From contig JBEKSX010000054.1 of assembly GCA_049516635.1 (NCBI GenBank), positions 1-21,257 of the forward strand: DNA of 21,257 bases, in the 5' to 3' direction. Positions 1 through 8,377 of the stretch are shown in pieces. The position numbers and the translations under genes are program-made. The stretch's first letter is position 1. Each line of letters opens with the position of its first letter. The stretch comes from JBEKSX01 sp049516635 (GTDB lineage Bacteria; Bacteroidota; Ignavibacteria; Tepidaquicellales; OLB5). Under the pieces are notes generated by a model. That model saw only the letters and a program-made list of their open reading frames with translations, was not told the origin of the DNA and made no database searches.

Positions 1-384
1 ATAACCCGTGCCGCTGGAGTTGAACACACTCAACGGTAAGATGATGCAGGCACGAAATTGATTCTTCCAGACGTTGGTGATGTAAGTAGTGTCATCCTCA
101 TTATGCATCACCGTATCCCTGGTGTCGTTGACCATGTCCGGACCCTGTTTCCAGGTGCTGGTGCCGTGCACACGCCATTGGAGATTTACCGTGGCATTGT
201 GATTGTCGTCTCCCGCGTACCGGAGAATTACCGAACAAACTTCAAGTGAAGGGTAAAGGTCTAATCCTGAAATCGTTATCCCATTGGTGGATGCAGAGAC
301 TGGAACGGGGATATTTAACAATACTATCTGAAGTAAAAGGACAAGCAACATGCGTATGATCAGGAATTTCAGGGTATTTTTCAT
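1..384 (-). CDS. N-terminus of a secreted protein (partial, runs off left edge)
   Basis: Reading the minus strand from an ATG at 384-382 gives 128 uninterrupted codons to the first base of the window, so the gene continues outside it. The first 31 residues look like a signal peptide: a basic start (MKNTLKF), a long Leu/Ile/Val core, then PVPVSA before Ser32 as a likely signal peptidase I site. After it comes a beta-rich segment (ITISGLDLYP, VNLQWRVHGTSTW) resembling a fibronectin-III-like or other beta-sandwich domain; this is a resemblance from memory, not a family assignment. No strong ribosome binding site precedes the ATG; a second ATG at codon 12 would shorten the signal peptide. It follows the deacetylase gene on the same strand after a 234-base gap with its own possible promoter, so it may be a separate unit. 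Function unknown; probably an exported or surface protein. Confidence 0.7.
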   Translation of the reverse strand, partial: MKNTLKFLIIRMLLVLLLQIVLLNIPVPVSASTNGITISGLDLYPSLEVCSVILRYAGDDNHNATVNLQWRVHGTSTWKQGPDMVNDTRDTVMHNEDDTTYITNVWKNQFRACIILPLSVFNSSGTGY

Positions 385-454
385 TCTATATACCTTATCC
401 ATTTTTAAGCTAATTATTTTGTAACTATATTCTCCCTTGAAAAATACCTTTCAC

Positions 455-463
455 ATTATAACA
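455..463 (-). promoter_or_regulatory. Possible extended -10 promoter for the secreted-protein gene
   Basis: On the minus strand these bases read TGTTATAAT, a consensus -10 hexamer with the extended TGn motif directly in front. No good -35 box sits at the usual distance, which extended -10 promoters can tolerate. It lies about 70 bases upstream of the ATG at 384 in an A+T-rich stretch, where TATAAT-like words also arise by chance. Confidence 0.3.
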
Positions 464-530
464 TGTTTCTATTTTAAATCCTTTTTATGTTTTTACGAAT
501 ATGCTACATTATAATTGTTAATATTTAATT

Positions 531-575
531 GTGTCTAAAGTACTTTCGTAAAAAATGTATAGTAAATTTAGACAC
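531..575. repeat. Imperfect inverted repeat between the deacetylase and the secreted-protein gene
   Basis: GTGTCTAAA at 531-539 is the exact reverse complement of TTTAGACAC at 567-575. TACT at 541-544 also pairs with AGTA at 561-564, extending the stem with one small mismatch around a 16-base loop. No T-run follows on either strand, so it is not a canonical intrinsic terminator. It lies 44 bases past the stop of the deacetylase gene and could be an RNA hairpin at the operon's 3' end, an operator, or the ends of a vanished small insertion element. The role is not determined. Confidence 0.4.
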
Positions 576-618
576 CAAAGGAATTGGGTTATGATCCGTC
601 CAGCAGGATGTAGATGGA

Positions 619-1545
619 TTAGACAGTTTTTCCGGCAAGCAGTTTCAAGCGTTTGACCACAGTCTGCCAAACGCCTAAAGCATGGCACAAATTTTCGGAA
701 AAACTGCCATCGTCCATGACGACATGTCTCGGAAACAAATACGCATTGGTATCTGCCGTAGCGAATTTGCTCTCCGTAGTAGCCGCGAATTTATACCCGC
801 AGGTCTCTAATATCCGTTTTTCTCGACCGTCAAAAGACCCGTTCGGATAAGCGAAGGCAATTATCTTTTTCCCCGTCCACCCTTCCAGTTTTCTTTTAGA
901 TTCTTTAAGTTCATATTCTATCTGATCATCAGGGCAATTGGGCAGGATTGGATGCGAGACCGTATGGGTACCAATGGTCACCTGCGGTATGGAGGCGATA
1001 TTTTTAACTTCCTCGATACTCATAGCTTCTCTAGGAAAGGTATTACATGCTCTGTCAATCTGCCCTATTATTTCTTGTCTTTCGCTTTCCGGTATTTGTT
1101 TTAGTGTTTCAACTTTACTGGATTCCTTTAGAATCGCCTTGGGGCAGATTTGTACTTTTCTCCACCAGAAAGTTCCCTCCTCAACAGCGCCAGTACAAAT
1201 GAAAATGGTCACGGGAATGTCCAGTTTAACAACTGCAGGTATAACGTGTTCGATGTTGTCTTTCCACCCATCATCCAGAGAAATCCAGACCGCGCCTTGA
1301 GGACAAGCCGTTTTGTGAATTATTATGTCAATTAATTGGTTTAACGAAAGGAAAACGAACCCATTCTTTCTCAACCAGAGTATGGTCCTGGAAAAAAGCT
1401 TTTTATCGGGGTTATGAAAAGCGATTGGCAGGATTACGTTTTGACTAAAAGCCATGTGTTTGGCATTTTTAAGACGACCTAATGATATCAGCATCCACGC
1501 CAGAATAGTGCCAATACCGTTTCTGACTACCCTTTTCAGACCCAA
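619..1545 (-). CDS. Polysaccharide deacetylase (NodB-type, carbohydrate esterase family 4)
   Basis: The 308-residue product has the NodB signature in order: SLDDGW with Asp91-Asp92 (usually TFDDG), HTVSH with His194 and His198 as metal ligands, and FAYPNG at 231-236. Family members use a divalent metal to remove N- or O-acetyl groups from sugars. Residues about 8-24 are hydrophobic with basic flanks, but no clear signal cleavage site is seen, so it may be membrane-anchored or act on lipid-linked intermediates. The start is TTG at 1545: GAGG lies seven bases upstream on the minus strand, and the next ATG is 17 codons further in. It is the last gene of the leftward operon, 47 bases after the glycosyltransferase stop. 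The substrate is not readable from sequence, but the locus suggests a sugar of the repeat unit. Confidence 0.88.
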   Translation of the reverse strand: MGLKRVVRNGIGTILAWMLISLGRLKNAKHMAFSQNVILPIAFHNPDKKLFSRTILWLRKNGFVFLSLNQLIDIIIHKTACPQGAVWISLDDGWKDNIEHVIPAVVKLDIPVTIFICTGAVEEGTFWWRKVQICPKAILKESSKVETLKQIPESERQEIIGQIDRACNTFPREAMSIEEVKNIASIPQVTIGTHTVSHPILPNCPDDQIEYELKESKRKLEGWTGKKIIAFAYPNGSFDGREKRILETCGYKFAATTESKFATADTNAYLFPRHVVMDDGSFSENLCHALGVWQTVVKRLKLLAGKTV

Positions 1546-1592
1546 TAGTTTGCCTCTTTTAGTTAGCGGACTGCCGGTGAGATAAACATCTA

Positions 1593-2771
1593 TTATGTCA
1601 TCTGTTTTCTTTTAGATAAAGAGCGCGTCTTTTTTGACTGGAGTATGTCTTCAAATAGTTTTTCATAATCCTGCACCATGCGCCGCAGGGAAAATCGGTT
1701 TACGACTAAATCTCTACCACGCCGCCCCATCTCTCTAATACGTTCTGGCTGTTGAACACAGGTAACGACCGCTCCGGCGAGACGTTCGGGGTTTCTGGTA
1801 GGTATTAGAAATCCCGTCTCATTATCTCTTACCAGTTCGCTGTTGCCGCCGATATCAGTAGCTATCACCGGTTTGCCGAGAGCCATAGCCTCCAAAATAG
1901 CGTTGGAGCACCCCTCCGGTTCGGCAGAACATAGGCAAATGACATCGAACGCCGCCAAATAAGAGCCGACTTCCGTTTGATTGCCGAGGAAACTTACCTT
2001 CGATTCTATTCCTAACTCTCCGGCCAGATCACGCAGCGCGGGGGCTAAAGGCCCATCGCCAAGAATGCCAAACCTAATCCGTGGATCGGCCTGAGAAATC
2101 AATTTAGTTGCTTGGAGGAATGTGATGTGATCTTTATTTGGCGTGAGGCTGGCCGAAATCCCCACAATAAATCCGCCAGGCGGAAGTTTCATGTCAGCCC
2201 TTATACGTTTCGCCTTTTCGGGGTCAGGAGCGAGGCGCTGGGTATTAATCCCATTATAGATTACTCTAATGTGAGCCGGGTCTATTCCCCGCTTGATAAG
2301 GTATTTCTTGCCTGATTCACTGTTGGGGATAACGCAGTCAGCAAAACGAGTAAAAAAATCCTCGATGCCCAGATATATTCTATACCCGAAGCCCGGTTTA
2401 GCGCGGGAGTTACCCCTTTCAGTTACAATTTTAACCGGTGTCCGGTTCATTACCGCGGGTACTAGTGTAAAAAAGGTTGCCGGAGTGAGGAACGGCTGGA
2501 TAATCTCGACGTTTTTTTTTCGTAGGAGCCGTAACATCGTGAATAGGGTAACAAAATTATATTTCCCCTTCCTGTTAAGGCAGATGTATTCTACGCCCGG
2601 GAGACTTTTAATTTCCGGTTCAAGGTCCCCGCCCGGTTGAAGCGTCACCACGATCGGCTTGAAATGCGTCTTGTCCAGGCCTTTAACAAGTTCCAGGAAC
2701 TGCTGCTCGGCCCCGCCGATTATCATCTTGTTTATGGTGAGCATCACGTTGATTTTATTATTATCAGCCAC
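1593..2771 (-). CDS. Glycosyltransferase family 4 (GT-B fold)
   Basis: About 392 residues. The N-terminal half has the acceptor-side Rossmann pattern with the family-typical GGAEQQ motif. The C-terminal half has the donor-binding domain with VIYNGIN, LGDGPL and the E-x7-E motif EPEGCSNAILE, followed by GKPVIATDIGG. This is a textbook retaining GT4 layout and length. It would transfer a nucleotide-activated sugar to a lipid-linked acceptor at the inner face of the membrane. The start chosen is GTG at 2771 because GGAG lies six bases upstream (2778-2781 on the minus strand); the frame is open to a TTG at 2783 that has no ribosome binding site, and a stop lies just beyond. It sits between the Wzy-like gene and the deacetylase in the leftward operon. 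Sugar specificity cannot be called. Confidence 0.9.
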   Translation of the reverse strand: MADNNKINVMLTINKMIIGGAEQQFLELVKGLDKTHFKPIVVTLQPGGDLEPEIKSLPGVEYICLNRKGKYNFVTLFTMLRLLRKKNVEIIQPFLTPATFFTLVPAVMNRTPVKIVTERGNSRAKPGFGYRIYLGIEDFFTRFADCVIPNSESGKKYLIKRGIDPAHIRVIYNGINTQRLAPDPEKAKRIRADMKLPPGGFIVGISASLTPNKDHITFLQATKLISQADPRIRFGILGDGPLAPALRDLAGELGIESKVSFLGNQTEVGSYLAAFDVICLCSAEPEGCSNAILEAMALGKPVIATDIGGNSELVRDNETGFLIPTRNPERLAGAVVTCVQQPERIREMGRRGRDLVVNRFSLRRMVQDYEKLFEDILQSKKTRSLSKRKQMT

Positions 2772-2868
2772 CCAATTCTCCAATTGTCATTTTTATCATC
2801 TTCATAAGTTATAACATGATAAACAAGAGTTCTTGATAAATTATAGCTGCGGTGACCCAGGTATTATC

Positions 2869-4347
2869 TCAAGCTTGTTTTGTTGATATTTCAGTCATCA
2901 GTTCCGGGACCGGCTGAAGTTTTTTCTCTTTTTTAGCCAGTTTCATGGTAACAAGCGAGAAGCCGGCCAGAACCCAGAAAAGAGGCATGGTGGCTAACAT
3001 ATTATGGTAAAAAGAATTTACCACATAAGTGACTAAGGCCGCAGCGAACCCCAAAGATATTCCTTTGGTAAATTTATCAGTTGACAAGAAATAAGCTTTC
3101 ATGAAATTGTTAAAAATCACAAAATGAAGCCATATAAATAAAACCAAAGCTATAATACCGTAAGATACCCACATCATCATATAATCGTTGTGGGGAGGTT
3201 CATTACCCAGCGTTCTGTAGCTCCAGTATCGATTCGTTTCCCATTGAATCAGCGCTGGGTCCACTCTGGCAGTATATTGTGGAGAAACTTTAATAAATTG
3301 ATCCACACCGATGCCCAAAATGGGATGATCCTCAGCAATAGCGAGCCCGGCCTGCCAAAGGATTTCCCTCGAGATTGAGCTCTCCAATTGTTCCATGCTG
3401 TCACGTCCGCTAACACCTTTACCGGCAACAACATTGGAATTTTCCAAAAAAACAAACACCACGAACACTATCGCAAGTATTATCCACCATTTACTGCGTA
3501 GCAATATAAACAATAATATCGATACCAGACCGCACGCCACAGCAAAAATAGATGACCGTGTATAGGAGTAATATAAACCGCCTGCTAAAACTATTAACGG
3601 TATAAAAAGCCAATTCCTGTTAATTACCTCAAGTCCTTTACGTAGATAGATACCCAGCAATACAATGATTACCACAGATAATATATATGAAAGCTCGAGT
3701 TCCATCTCACTCATCCCGGAGGCTCTTCCTAGTTTAGACATAAAATCCGGTATTATGGTAGCCTGCCCCATTCCCAGCATATTATAGTGTTGCATGATAC
3801 TAATCAGTGCCGAAGCAGTAGCAATTGTGAAAATAAAAGCGCAGATTAATTTGAGTTGCTTAGAATTTTCAATGATAGCTGGTAAAAGAAGAGCGAATAA
3901 TAAGCCGCTAGCAACATTACGGAAGTCTGTGAAGGTGACACTGATACCTAAAGTATTAACGAAATTAGCTACGACGGTAACGACTACCAGAAATAATGAC
4001 GGGATAACTATATTTCTCGCCTGCGGGCCAAAATCTATCTCTTTTTGGATCAGGGCTTTCCTTAAGATGAAAAATGTAAGCAGGATTAACAACAGGCGAA
4101 GACTGAGATTTACAAACGGAGTCGCAAGCATATAACTGGTTACCGTAAGCTGCTGTAATAAAAGTGCGGCTAAAGCCCAAATTGGTTTTTTAAATCCAAA
4201 AAGAAACACTACTACTATTGCTAAAAATGCAATTGCCGATAAGGCCCATTGCAATAAGGCCCAGGCGATGGTTATAAGGACAATCATCCAGGCTATGTTT
4301 CTCGGGTTGGAGAGAAATCTCGGAGTTGTTATTGACGTTGTAGTCAT
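2869..4347 (-). CDS. Wzy polymerase / O-antigen ligase (WaaL)-like membrane protein
   Basis: This 492-residue protein is mostly hydrophobic, with roughly a dozen predicted membrane segments. It has the marks of the O-antigen ligase/polymerase (Wzy_C) superfamily: SYTRSS near 261-266 at a membrane edge, the loop motif HPILGIGVDQF near 341-351, and PPHNDYM near 385-390 before another membrane segment. The large loop between about 301 and 390 would face outside. Such proteins either polymerise lipid-linked repeat units or ligate a glycan to an acceptor; sequence alone does not separate these roles, though presence next to glycosyltransferases and a flippase favours a Wzy role. The ATG at 4347 follows TTGGTGG about seven bases upstream. 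It starts 18 bases after the stop of the upstream glycosyltransferase, so the two are almost certainly co-transcribed. Confidence 0.85.
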   Translation of the reverse strand: MTTTSITTPRFLSNPRNIAWMIVLITIAWALLQWALSAIAFLAIVVVFLFGFKKPIWALAALLLQQLTVTSYMLATPFVNLSLRLLLILLTFFILRKALIQKEIDFGPQARNIVIPSLFLVVVTVVANFVNTLGISVTFTDFRNVASGLLFALLLPAIIENSKQLKLICAFIFTIATASALISIMQHYNMLGMGQATIIPDFMSKLGRASGMSEMELELSYILSVVIIVLLGIYLRKGLEVINRNWLFIPLIVLAGGLYYSYTRSSIFAVACGLVSILLFILLRSKWWIILAIVFVVFVFLENSNVVAGKGVSGRDSMEQLESSISREILWQAGLAIAEDHPILGIGVDQFIKVSPQYTARVDPALIQWETNRYWSYRTLGNEPPHNDYMMMWVSYGIIALVLFIWLHFVIFNNFMKAYFLSTDKFTKGISLGFAAALVTYVVNSFYHNMLATMPLFWVLAGFSLVTMKLAKKEKKLQPVPELMTEISTKQA

Positions 4348-4365
4348 AAATAATCCACCAAGTTT

Positions 4366-5382
4366 CTACACTAATGATTCGTTTTCGTTTTTATCAATTT
4401 TACGGTTTTTTCGCCATAGCCTTTTTATTCCCCACCAACTATGACTTTTTTCCCGGAGAACTTGTTCGTAAACCTCGATAATCCGACGGCCGACCGTATC
4501 GATTTCGAGATGTGCTATTTTTTCCCTTCCGTTCGTTCTTTTTCCGCGGTTTAATGCCGTTTCCAGTTTCTCGCCTACATCATGCGGGTCCTGCGAGCAG
4601 AGATAGCATCCGTCAGTGCCGGCAATAACCTCCGGCACATCACCCGCGGGCACGGAAACTATAGGGAGGTTACACGCCATCGCTTCTTTTATAACCATCG
4701 GGGAACCTTCACCATCAGACACAAGGATAAGCACATCACACGCATTCATATATTTTGGGACAATATTCAGGGGTTTTTTAGATACCAATACCAACTCGGC
4801 GTTTGGGTCTTTTTCCTTTAATACCTTCATCGATGCCTGTACAATATCCCATCTTTTTACCGGAACATCATGCTGCCCGGCAAATACAACGAGCTTCTTG
4901 TCTAACGGGAGATTCAACTCCTCTCGCATTTGCCGCTGTGGCATAGGCTTGAACAAATTAAAATCAATGCCGCAAGGGATAACCAGAGAGTTTTCCAAAT
5001 GGCCCCTAACTTTCATTTCATTGGACATTACGATTGTTTTATCCATGAACTTCGTCACCAGCCGGCAAATCGGAGCTTGCCAGGTTTGAAAGACCTGATG
5101 GCCGTGGTGAGTAAGCACTACAGGGTAAAGGAATTGCGCCCTGGCGATAATTCCTGAAAAAACATAATGTGCGTGTATTAAATCATAGCGTTTTGTGAGG
5201 AGTTTAGCCCATAATCTCGGAAACGCCCATACATAGTTCCAGGTACTCTTTTTCCCGTTAACAAAAAATACATCTATTTCTACGCCTTGTTTTCTTAAAG
5301 ACTCTACTTGTTCCCTAACAAAAGTTCCGAAAAAAGGCATCTCGGGAATAGGAAACATATTGGTTACGATTAAAACTCTCAC
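4366..5382 (-). CDS. Glycosyltransferase family 4 (GT-B fold), first gene of leftward operon
   Basis: The 338-residue product opens with a Rossmann strand (VLIVTNMFP) followed by FFGTFVREQVESL, which is typical of GT4 enzymes of exopolysaccharide loci. It contains HAHYVFSG and HHGH (92-95) in the acceptor half. The donor half has the E-x7-E motif EGSPMVIKE (Glu225 and Glu233) followed by CNLPIVSVPAGDVPEVI. It would transfer a sugar from a nucleotide donor in the cytoplasm. The start is GTG at 5382: the first strand of the fold begins at once and the next ATG (codon 9) would delete it. The ribosome binding site is weak. As the most upstream leftward gene it faces the pyruvyl-transferase gene across a 363-base divergent region. 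Sugar specificity is unknown. Confidence 0.88.
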   Translation of the reverse strand: MRVLIVTNMFPIPEMPFFGTFVREQVESLRKQGVEIDVFFVNGKKSTWNYVWAFPRLWAKLLTKRYDLIHAHYVFSGIIARAQFLYPVVLTHHGHQVFQTWQAPICRLVTKFMDKTIVMSNEMKVRGHLENSLVIPCGIDFNLFKPMPQRQMREELNLPLDKKLVVFAGQHDVPVKRWDIVQASMKVLKEKDPNAELVLVSKKPLNIVPKYMNACDVLILVSDGEGSPMVIKEAMACNLPIVSVPAGDVPEVIAGTDGCYLCSQDPHDVGEKLETALNRGKRTNGREKIAHLEIDTVGRRIIEVYEQVLREKSHSWWGIKRLWRKNRKIDKNENESLV

Positions 5383-5745
5383 TCGATATTACTTGTGTCT
5401 ATTATTTTCGATAATCAGAATAATAAATATTACTATTATTCCAACTAGATAATAGTGCTTAAGTGGTTGGAAATTAGTGAGAACAATGTTATCGGCAGGT
5501 AAGAATTGCTTTTCACTGATAGCATTTAATTATAAAAAACGATAATGTTTTACAAATATAACAATGATGACTATGACTTTTTTGTATCTATTAGTTCAAT
5601 AAACTGACTGGAAAACCCAAGTTCGTGATATAACGTGCAATTCACTTCCATGTAGTTTGACTATGCACGCCTATTGTAATTTTTGTTAAATAGGACTAAA
5701 TTTGAAATATTAGAACAAATAATCCCATAAAAAAAGTAGAAAAAC
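5383..5745. promoter_or_regulatory. Divergent A+T-rich intergenic region
   Basis: These 363 bases separate the leftward operon from the rightward genes and have no convincing coding frame. The region is very rich in A and T. It should carry promoters in both directions, but no full promoter stands out. On the minus strand TATAAT is read at 5529-5534 with a TTGTAA-like word 15 bases upstream, which is short spacing. On the plus strand TTGACT is at 5657-5662 but lacks a good -10 box at 16-18 bases. The assignment rests mainly on position. Confidence 0.4.
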
Positions 5746-6771
5746 ATGAAAATCGGCATTGCGACGTTATATTCTTCAGTTAATTACGGAGCATATTTTC
5801 AGGCATATGCTCTTCAGGTAATTTTGAAAAACCTGGGATACGATACTGAATTCTTTAATACCAAAACATCTATCATAGATAAATTTAGAAATGAGCTTCT
5901 ATTAAGCAAGAACTATAATACCCTTGTATTCAATATAAAAAAATATAATAACTTCAGACGTTCTTGGGCCAAATTGTGCGTGTCAAAAAGAAAAAAGCAT
6001 AATACTGATTATTATGACGCCGTTATACTCGGAAGTGATGAAATATGGAATTTAAGGAATGACTCTTTCCAACACTTACCCTTATATTTCGGTATAGGAA
6101 TAAATACGAAAAATCTTGTTACTTATGCACCCAGTTGTGATAATACAACAATTGAGCAGATAAGAAACGATCCAAATGCACAAAAAGGATTGAGTATAAT
6201 CAATCATTTTTCTGCTCGCGATGAAAACTTGGCCGGTATTATTGAAACATTAACCGGGAAAAAGGCAATTCTTGTGTTAGATCCGACAATGCTATTAGGT
6301 GACTTCTCTCAATTTGAAGAAAATATTAGTTTAAAGGGATACATACTTATTTATACATATGGATTCAATGAAAATAGAGTAAAACGGGTAAAGGAATTTG
6401 CCAGAGCGAAAAATCTTAAGATAATATCAGTTGGCTTTTATTATAAATGGGCTGACATGAATCTGCCGGCATCTCCGTTTATTTTTTTAGGATTGATTAA
6501 AAATGCAGATTATATGATAACATCAACATTACACGGAGTCATATTTTCAATGATTTATAAAAAGAAGTTCGGGGTTTTTTGTAAAGGAAGGTTTAAAGTA
6601 GAATCGATTTTAAAGGAATTTGATTTAAGTTACAGGTCGTTGGATTATAGCAGTAGTATCATTGAAGTGATTGATAAAGAAATAGATTTTCTAAAGCTGG
6701 ATAATACTATCAATGAAAAAAGAAGACAGTCCATGGAATATTTGACGAATGCGCTGAGTAATAAAAAGTAA
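5746..6771 (+). CDS. Polysaccharide pyruvyl transferase family protein
   Basis: The 341-residue sequence shows the pattern of the polysaccharide pyruvyl transferase (WcaK/CsaB-like) family. It has an N-terminal NYGAYFQAYALQ motif, GSDEIWN at 96-102, SARDE at 156-160, DPTMLL at 179-184 and TSTLHG at 259-264 with the conserved His263. The family uses a GT-B-like fold; characterised members add a pyruvate ketal from phosphoenolpyruvate to a sugar, giving a negatively charged glycan. Many members, especially those beside an FrhB-like gene, have no proven reaction, so pyruvylation is a family-level inference. The gene is markedly A+T-rich compared with the leftward operon. Its stop lies six bases before the next ATG, so the two form a translationally close pair. 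The ribosome binding site is only a weak purine run. Confidence 0.85.
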   Translation: MKIGIATLYSSVNYGAYFQAYALQVILKNLGYDTEFFNTKTSIIDKFRNELLLSKNYNTLVFNIKKYNNFRRSWAKLCVSKRKKHNTDYYDAVILGSDEIWNLRNDSFQHLPLYFGIGINTKNLVTYAPSCDNTTIEQIRNDPNAQKGLSIINHFSARDENLAGIIETLTGKKAILVLDPTMLLGDFSQFEENISLKGYILIYTYGFNENRVKRVKEFARAKNLKIISVGFYYKWADMNLPASPFIFLGLIKNADYMITSTLHGVIFSMIYKKKFGVFCKGRFKVESILKEFDLSYRSLDYSSSIIEVIDKEIDFLKLDNTINEKRRQSMEYLTNALSNKK

Positions 6772-6777
6772 TGAATT

Positions 6778-8079
6778 ATGGCCAATAACATTAGTTCAGT
6801 AGTTAAACAAGGACTTTGCGCGGGATGCGGTACCTGCGAGGGCCTTTGCCCTGAAAATGCCATAAAAATGGAAATCGATAAGAAAAAGGGAGTTTACACT
6901 CCCCGCATGAATGTGAGTAAGTGTACCCAATGTGGGGTCTGCTTTCAAGGATGCCCGGGCCATGCGGTAGATTTTGAGGAGTTAAAGCAGACCATTAGTA
7001 CTGATAGCAAAAACGACATCTTAATCGGCAATTTTCTGGATTGTTATACCGGATATGCCGCCAACGAGTCCATCCGATACAGTGCATCGTCTGGTGGCCT
7101 TGTCACTCAATTACTCCTTTTTGCTCTTAACAATGGATATATCGATGGCGCGTTAGTTACCAGAATGAAAAAGAGCGCCCCTATGGAACCTGAGCCGTTT
7201 ATCGCCAGGACTAATGAAGAAATCATCGAAGCCTCAAAATCAAAGTATTGCCCTGTCCCAGCGAATGCAGCAGTAAAAGCAATTCTTCAAAGTAATGGCA
7301 GATACGCGGCCGTCGGACTTCCGTGTCATATGCATGGTATCAGGAAAATAGAACAGTTTAACCAGGAATTTAAAAAGAAAATTGTTTTACACCTGGGTAT
7401 TTTCTGTGGTTATACGCCTAACTTCTGGGCTATTCTAACTTATCTTAGTCGGGCAAAGACCAAACCAGAAGAAGTTTCTAGTTTGAATTTTCGAGGAGAA
7501 GGCTGGCCTGGAGGAATAATGGTCTCTAGAAAAGACGGAAGCCGGCTTTTTATGGCACAGGGCGATTTTTATCGGAAATATTTTACCAGTTTCTTTATAC
7601 CCTCAAGATGTTTGATGTGCTGCGACCAAACATCGGAATTGGCTGATTTATCGTTTGGAGACGCATGGTTACCTGAATATAGCAGTGACAAAATAGGACG
7701 GTCCATTATAATTTCTCGTTCGGAAATTGGGAAACAAATACTAGATCATGCTGTTGATATGAAGGCGATTGAATTAGCTCAAATACCCGTGAAGTTGGTG
7801 AAGCGTTCTCAAATGAATTCATTGTATCCCAAGAAGCATATCGCGAAGGGTTATATTGCTCTGTCAAGGAGCAAACCTGTTTATAATGTAAAGCTGCCAA
7901 ATCCCGGCAAATTAGATTACATATTATCTTTTTTATCACATATCGACCATCTATATTCCATGCACGCCTTTTCACGTCTGATATTAAAGTATCTGCCACA
8001 AAAGTTGTTATCAGGGTACAGGATTCCTTATAATTTTATGCTCTCGCGCCAGTTAAAGAAATTCGGAAAGACATTTTAG
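6778..8079 (+). CDS. 4Fe-4S ferredoxin / coenzyme F420 hydrogenase-dehydrogenase beta-subunit-like protein
   Basis: The 433-residue protein begins with two classic 4Fe-4S motifs: Cys14, 17, 20 and 24 followed by Pro, and Cys49, 52, 55 and 59 followed by Pro. Next come the FrhB N-terminal part (YSASSGG at 101-107, VGLPCHMHG at 179-187 with Cys183) and the C-terminal part (FRGEGWPGG at 238-246, Cys278, Cys281 and Cys282, then DLSFGDAW at 290-297). FrhB-type proteins bind flavin and Fe-S clusters and pass electrons to or from F420 or another acceptor. In polysaccharide loci they recur beside pyruvyl-transferase-like genes, but their reaction there is not established to my knowledge. The protein is probably cytoplasmic. 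Tight spacing to the upstream gene argues for one transcript and a joint role. About 130 C-terminal residues past the core are not assigned. Confidence 0.88.
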   Translation: MANNISSVVKQGLCAGCGTCEGLCPENAIKMEIDKKKGVYTPRMNVSKCTQCGVCFQGCPGHAVDFEELKQTISTDSKNDILIGNFLDCYTGYAANESIRYSASSGGLVTQLLLFALNNGYIDGALVTRMKKSAPMEPEPFIARTNEEIIEASKSKYCPVPANAAVKAILQSNGRYAAVGLPCHMHGIRKIEQFNQEFKKKIVLHLGIFCGYTPNFWAILTYLSRAKTKPEEVSSLNFRGEGWPGGIMVSRKDGSRLFMAQGDFYRKYFTSFFIPSRCLMCCDQTSELADLSFGDAWLPEYSSDKIGRSIIISRSEIGKQILDHAVDMKAIELAQIPVKLVKRSQMNSLYPKKHIAKGYIALSRSKPVYNVKLPNPGKLDYILSFLSHIDHLYSMHAFSRLILKYLPQKLLSGYRIPYNFMLSRQLKKFGKTF

Positions 8080-8289
8080 TTTACCTGGTCAGCCGATAGT
8101 GAGCACACCATGATTACGTGGAATAAAATAATGCAAAGGGATCGTTTGTTCTGTTCAAAAGGACAACAACTAAAATACCCTCCGTTTTTGTTCGAGGGCT
8201 TCATCCTAAGAAGATTTTTTAACCAATTTTTAAGTCAGTATACTCGAGAATCTGACGGACTTCATGGGATTATTAGCGGTGTGTGATTT

Positions 8290-8342
8290 GTAGGTTCGCA
8301 AGTAGCGAGAACTACCATAATTATTTTGCGGAATCACGCAAA
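8290..8342 (+). other. Two consecutive hairpins in the gap before the membrane-protein gene
   Basis: The gap from 8080 to 8377 has no convincing gene. Near its end, 8290-8315 can fold as a nine-pair stem with two small bulges around loop AAGTA. Just after it, TTTGCG at 8325-8330 pairs perfectly with CGCAAA at 8337-8342 around a six-base loop. No long T-run follows, so these are not strong intrinsic terminators. They end 35 bases before the next start codon and could lie in its 5' leader. The role is unknown. Confidence 0.3.
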
Positions 8343-8377
8343 TTTATAGATTAGGTAGTATTATTGTGTAATTAAAT

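Noticed and set aside
938..1300. Plus-strand open frame of 120 residues inside the deacetylase gene
   Set aside because: It lies wholly opposite the NodB-type deacetylase, whose motifs are intact on the minus strand, and its product has no domain pattern.
4616..5089. Plus-strand open frame of 157 residues opposite the GT4 gene
   Set aside because: It is antisense to a glycosyltransferase with all its motifs. The product has no family signature.
5657..5692. TTGACT followed by A+T-rich words as a promoter for the pyruvyl-transferase gene
   Set aside because: No acceptable -10 box is found 16 to 18 bases downstream; the nearest candidates are 9, 12 or about 23 bases away.
8110..8286. Small open frame of 58 residues in the gap after the FrhB-like gene
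   Set aside because: It has an ATG but no ribosome binding site, no recognisable motif and an unremarkable basic composition. It could be a degraded gene end, but nothing supports a function.
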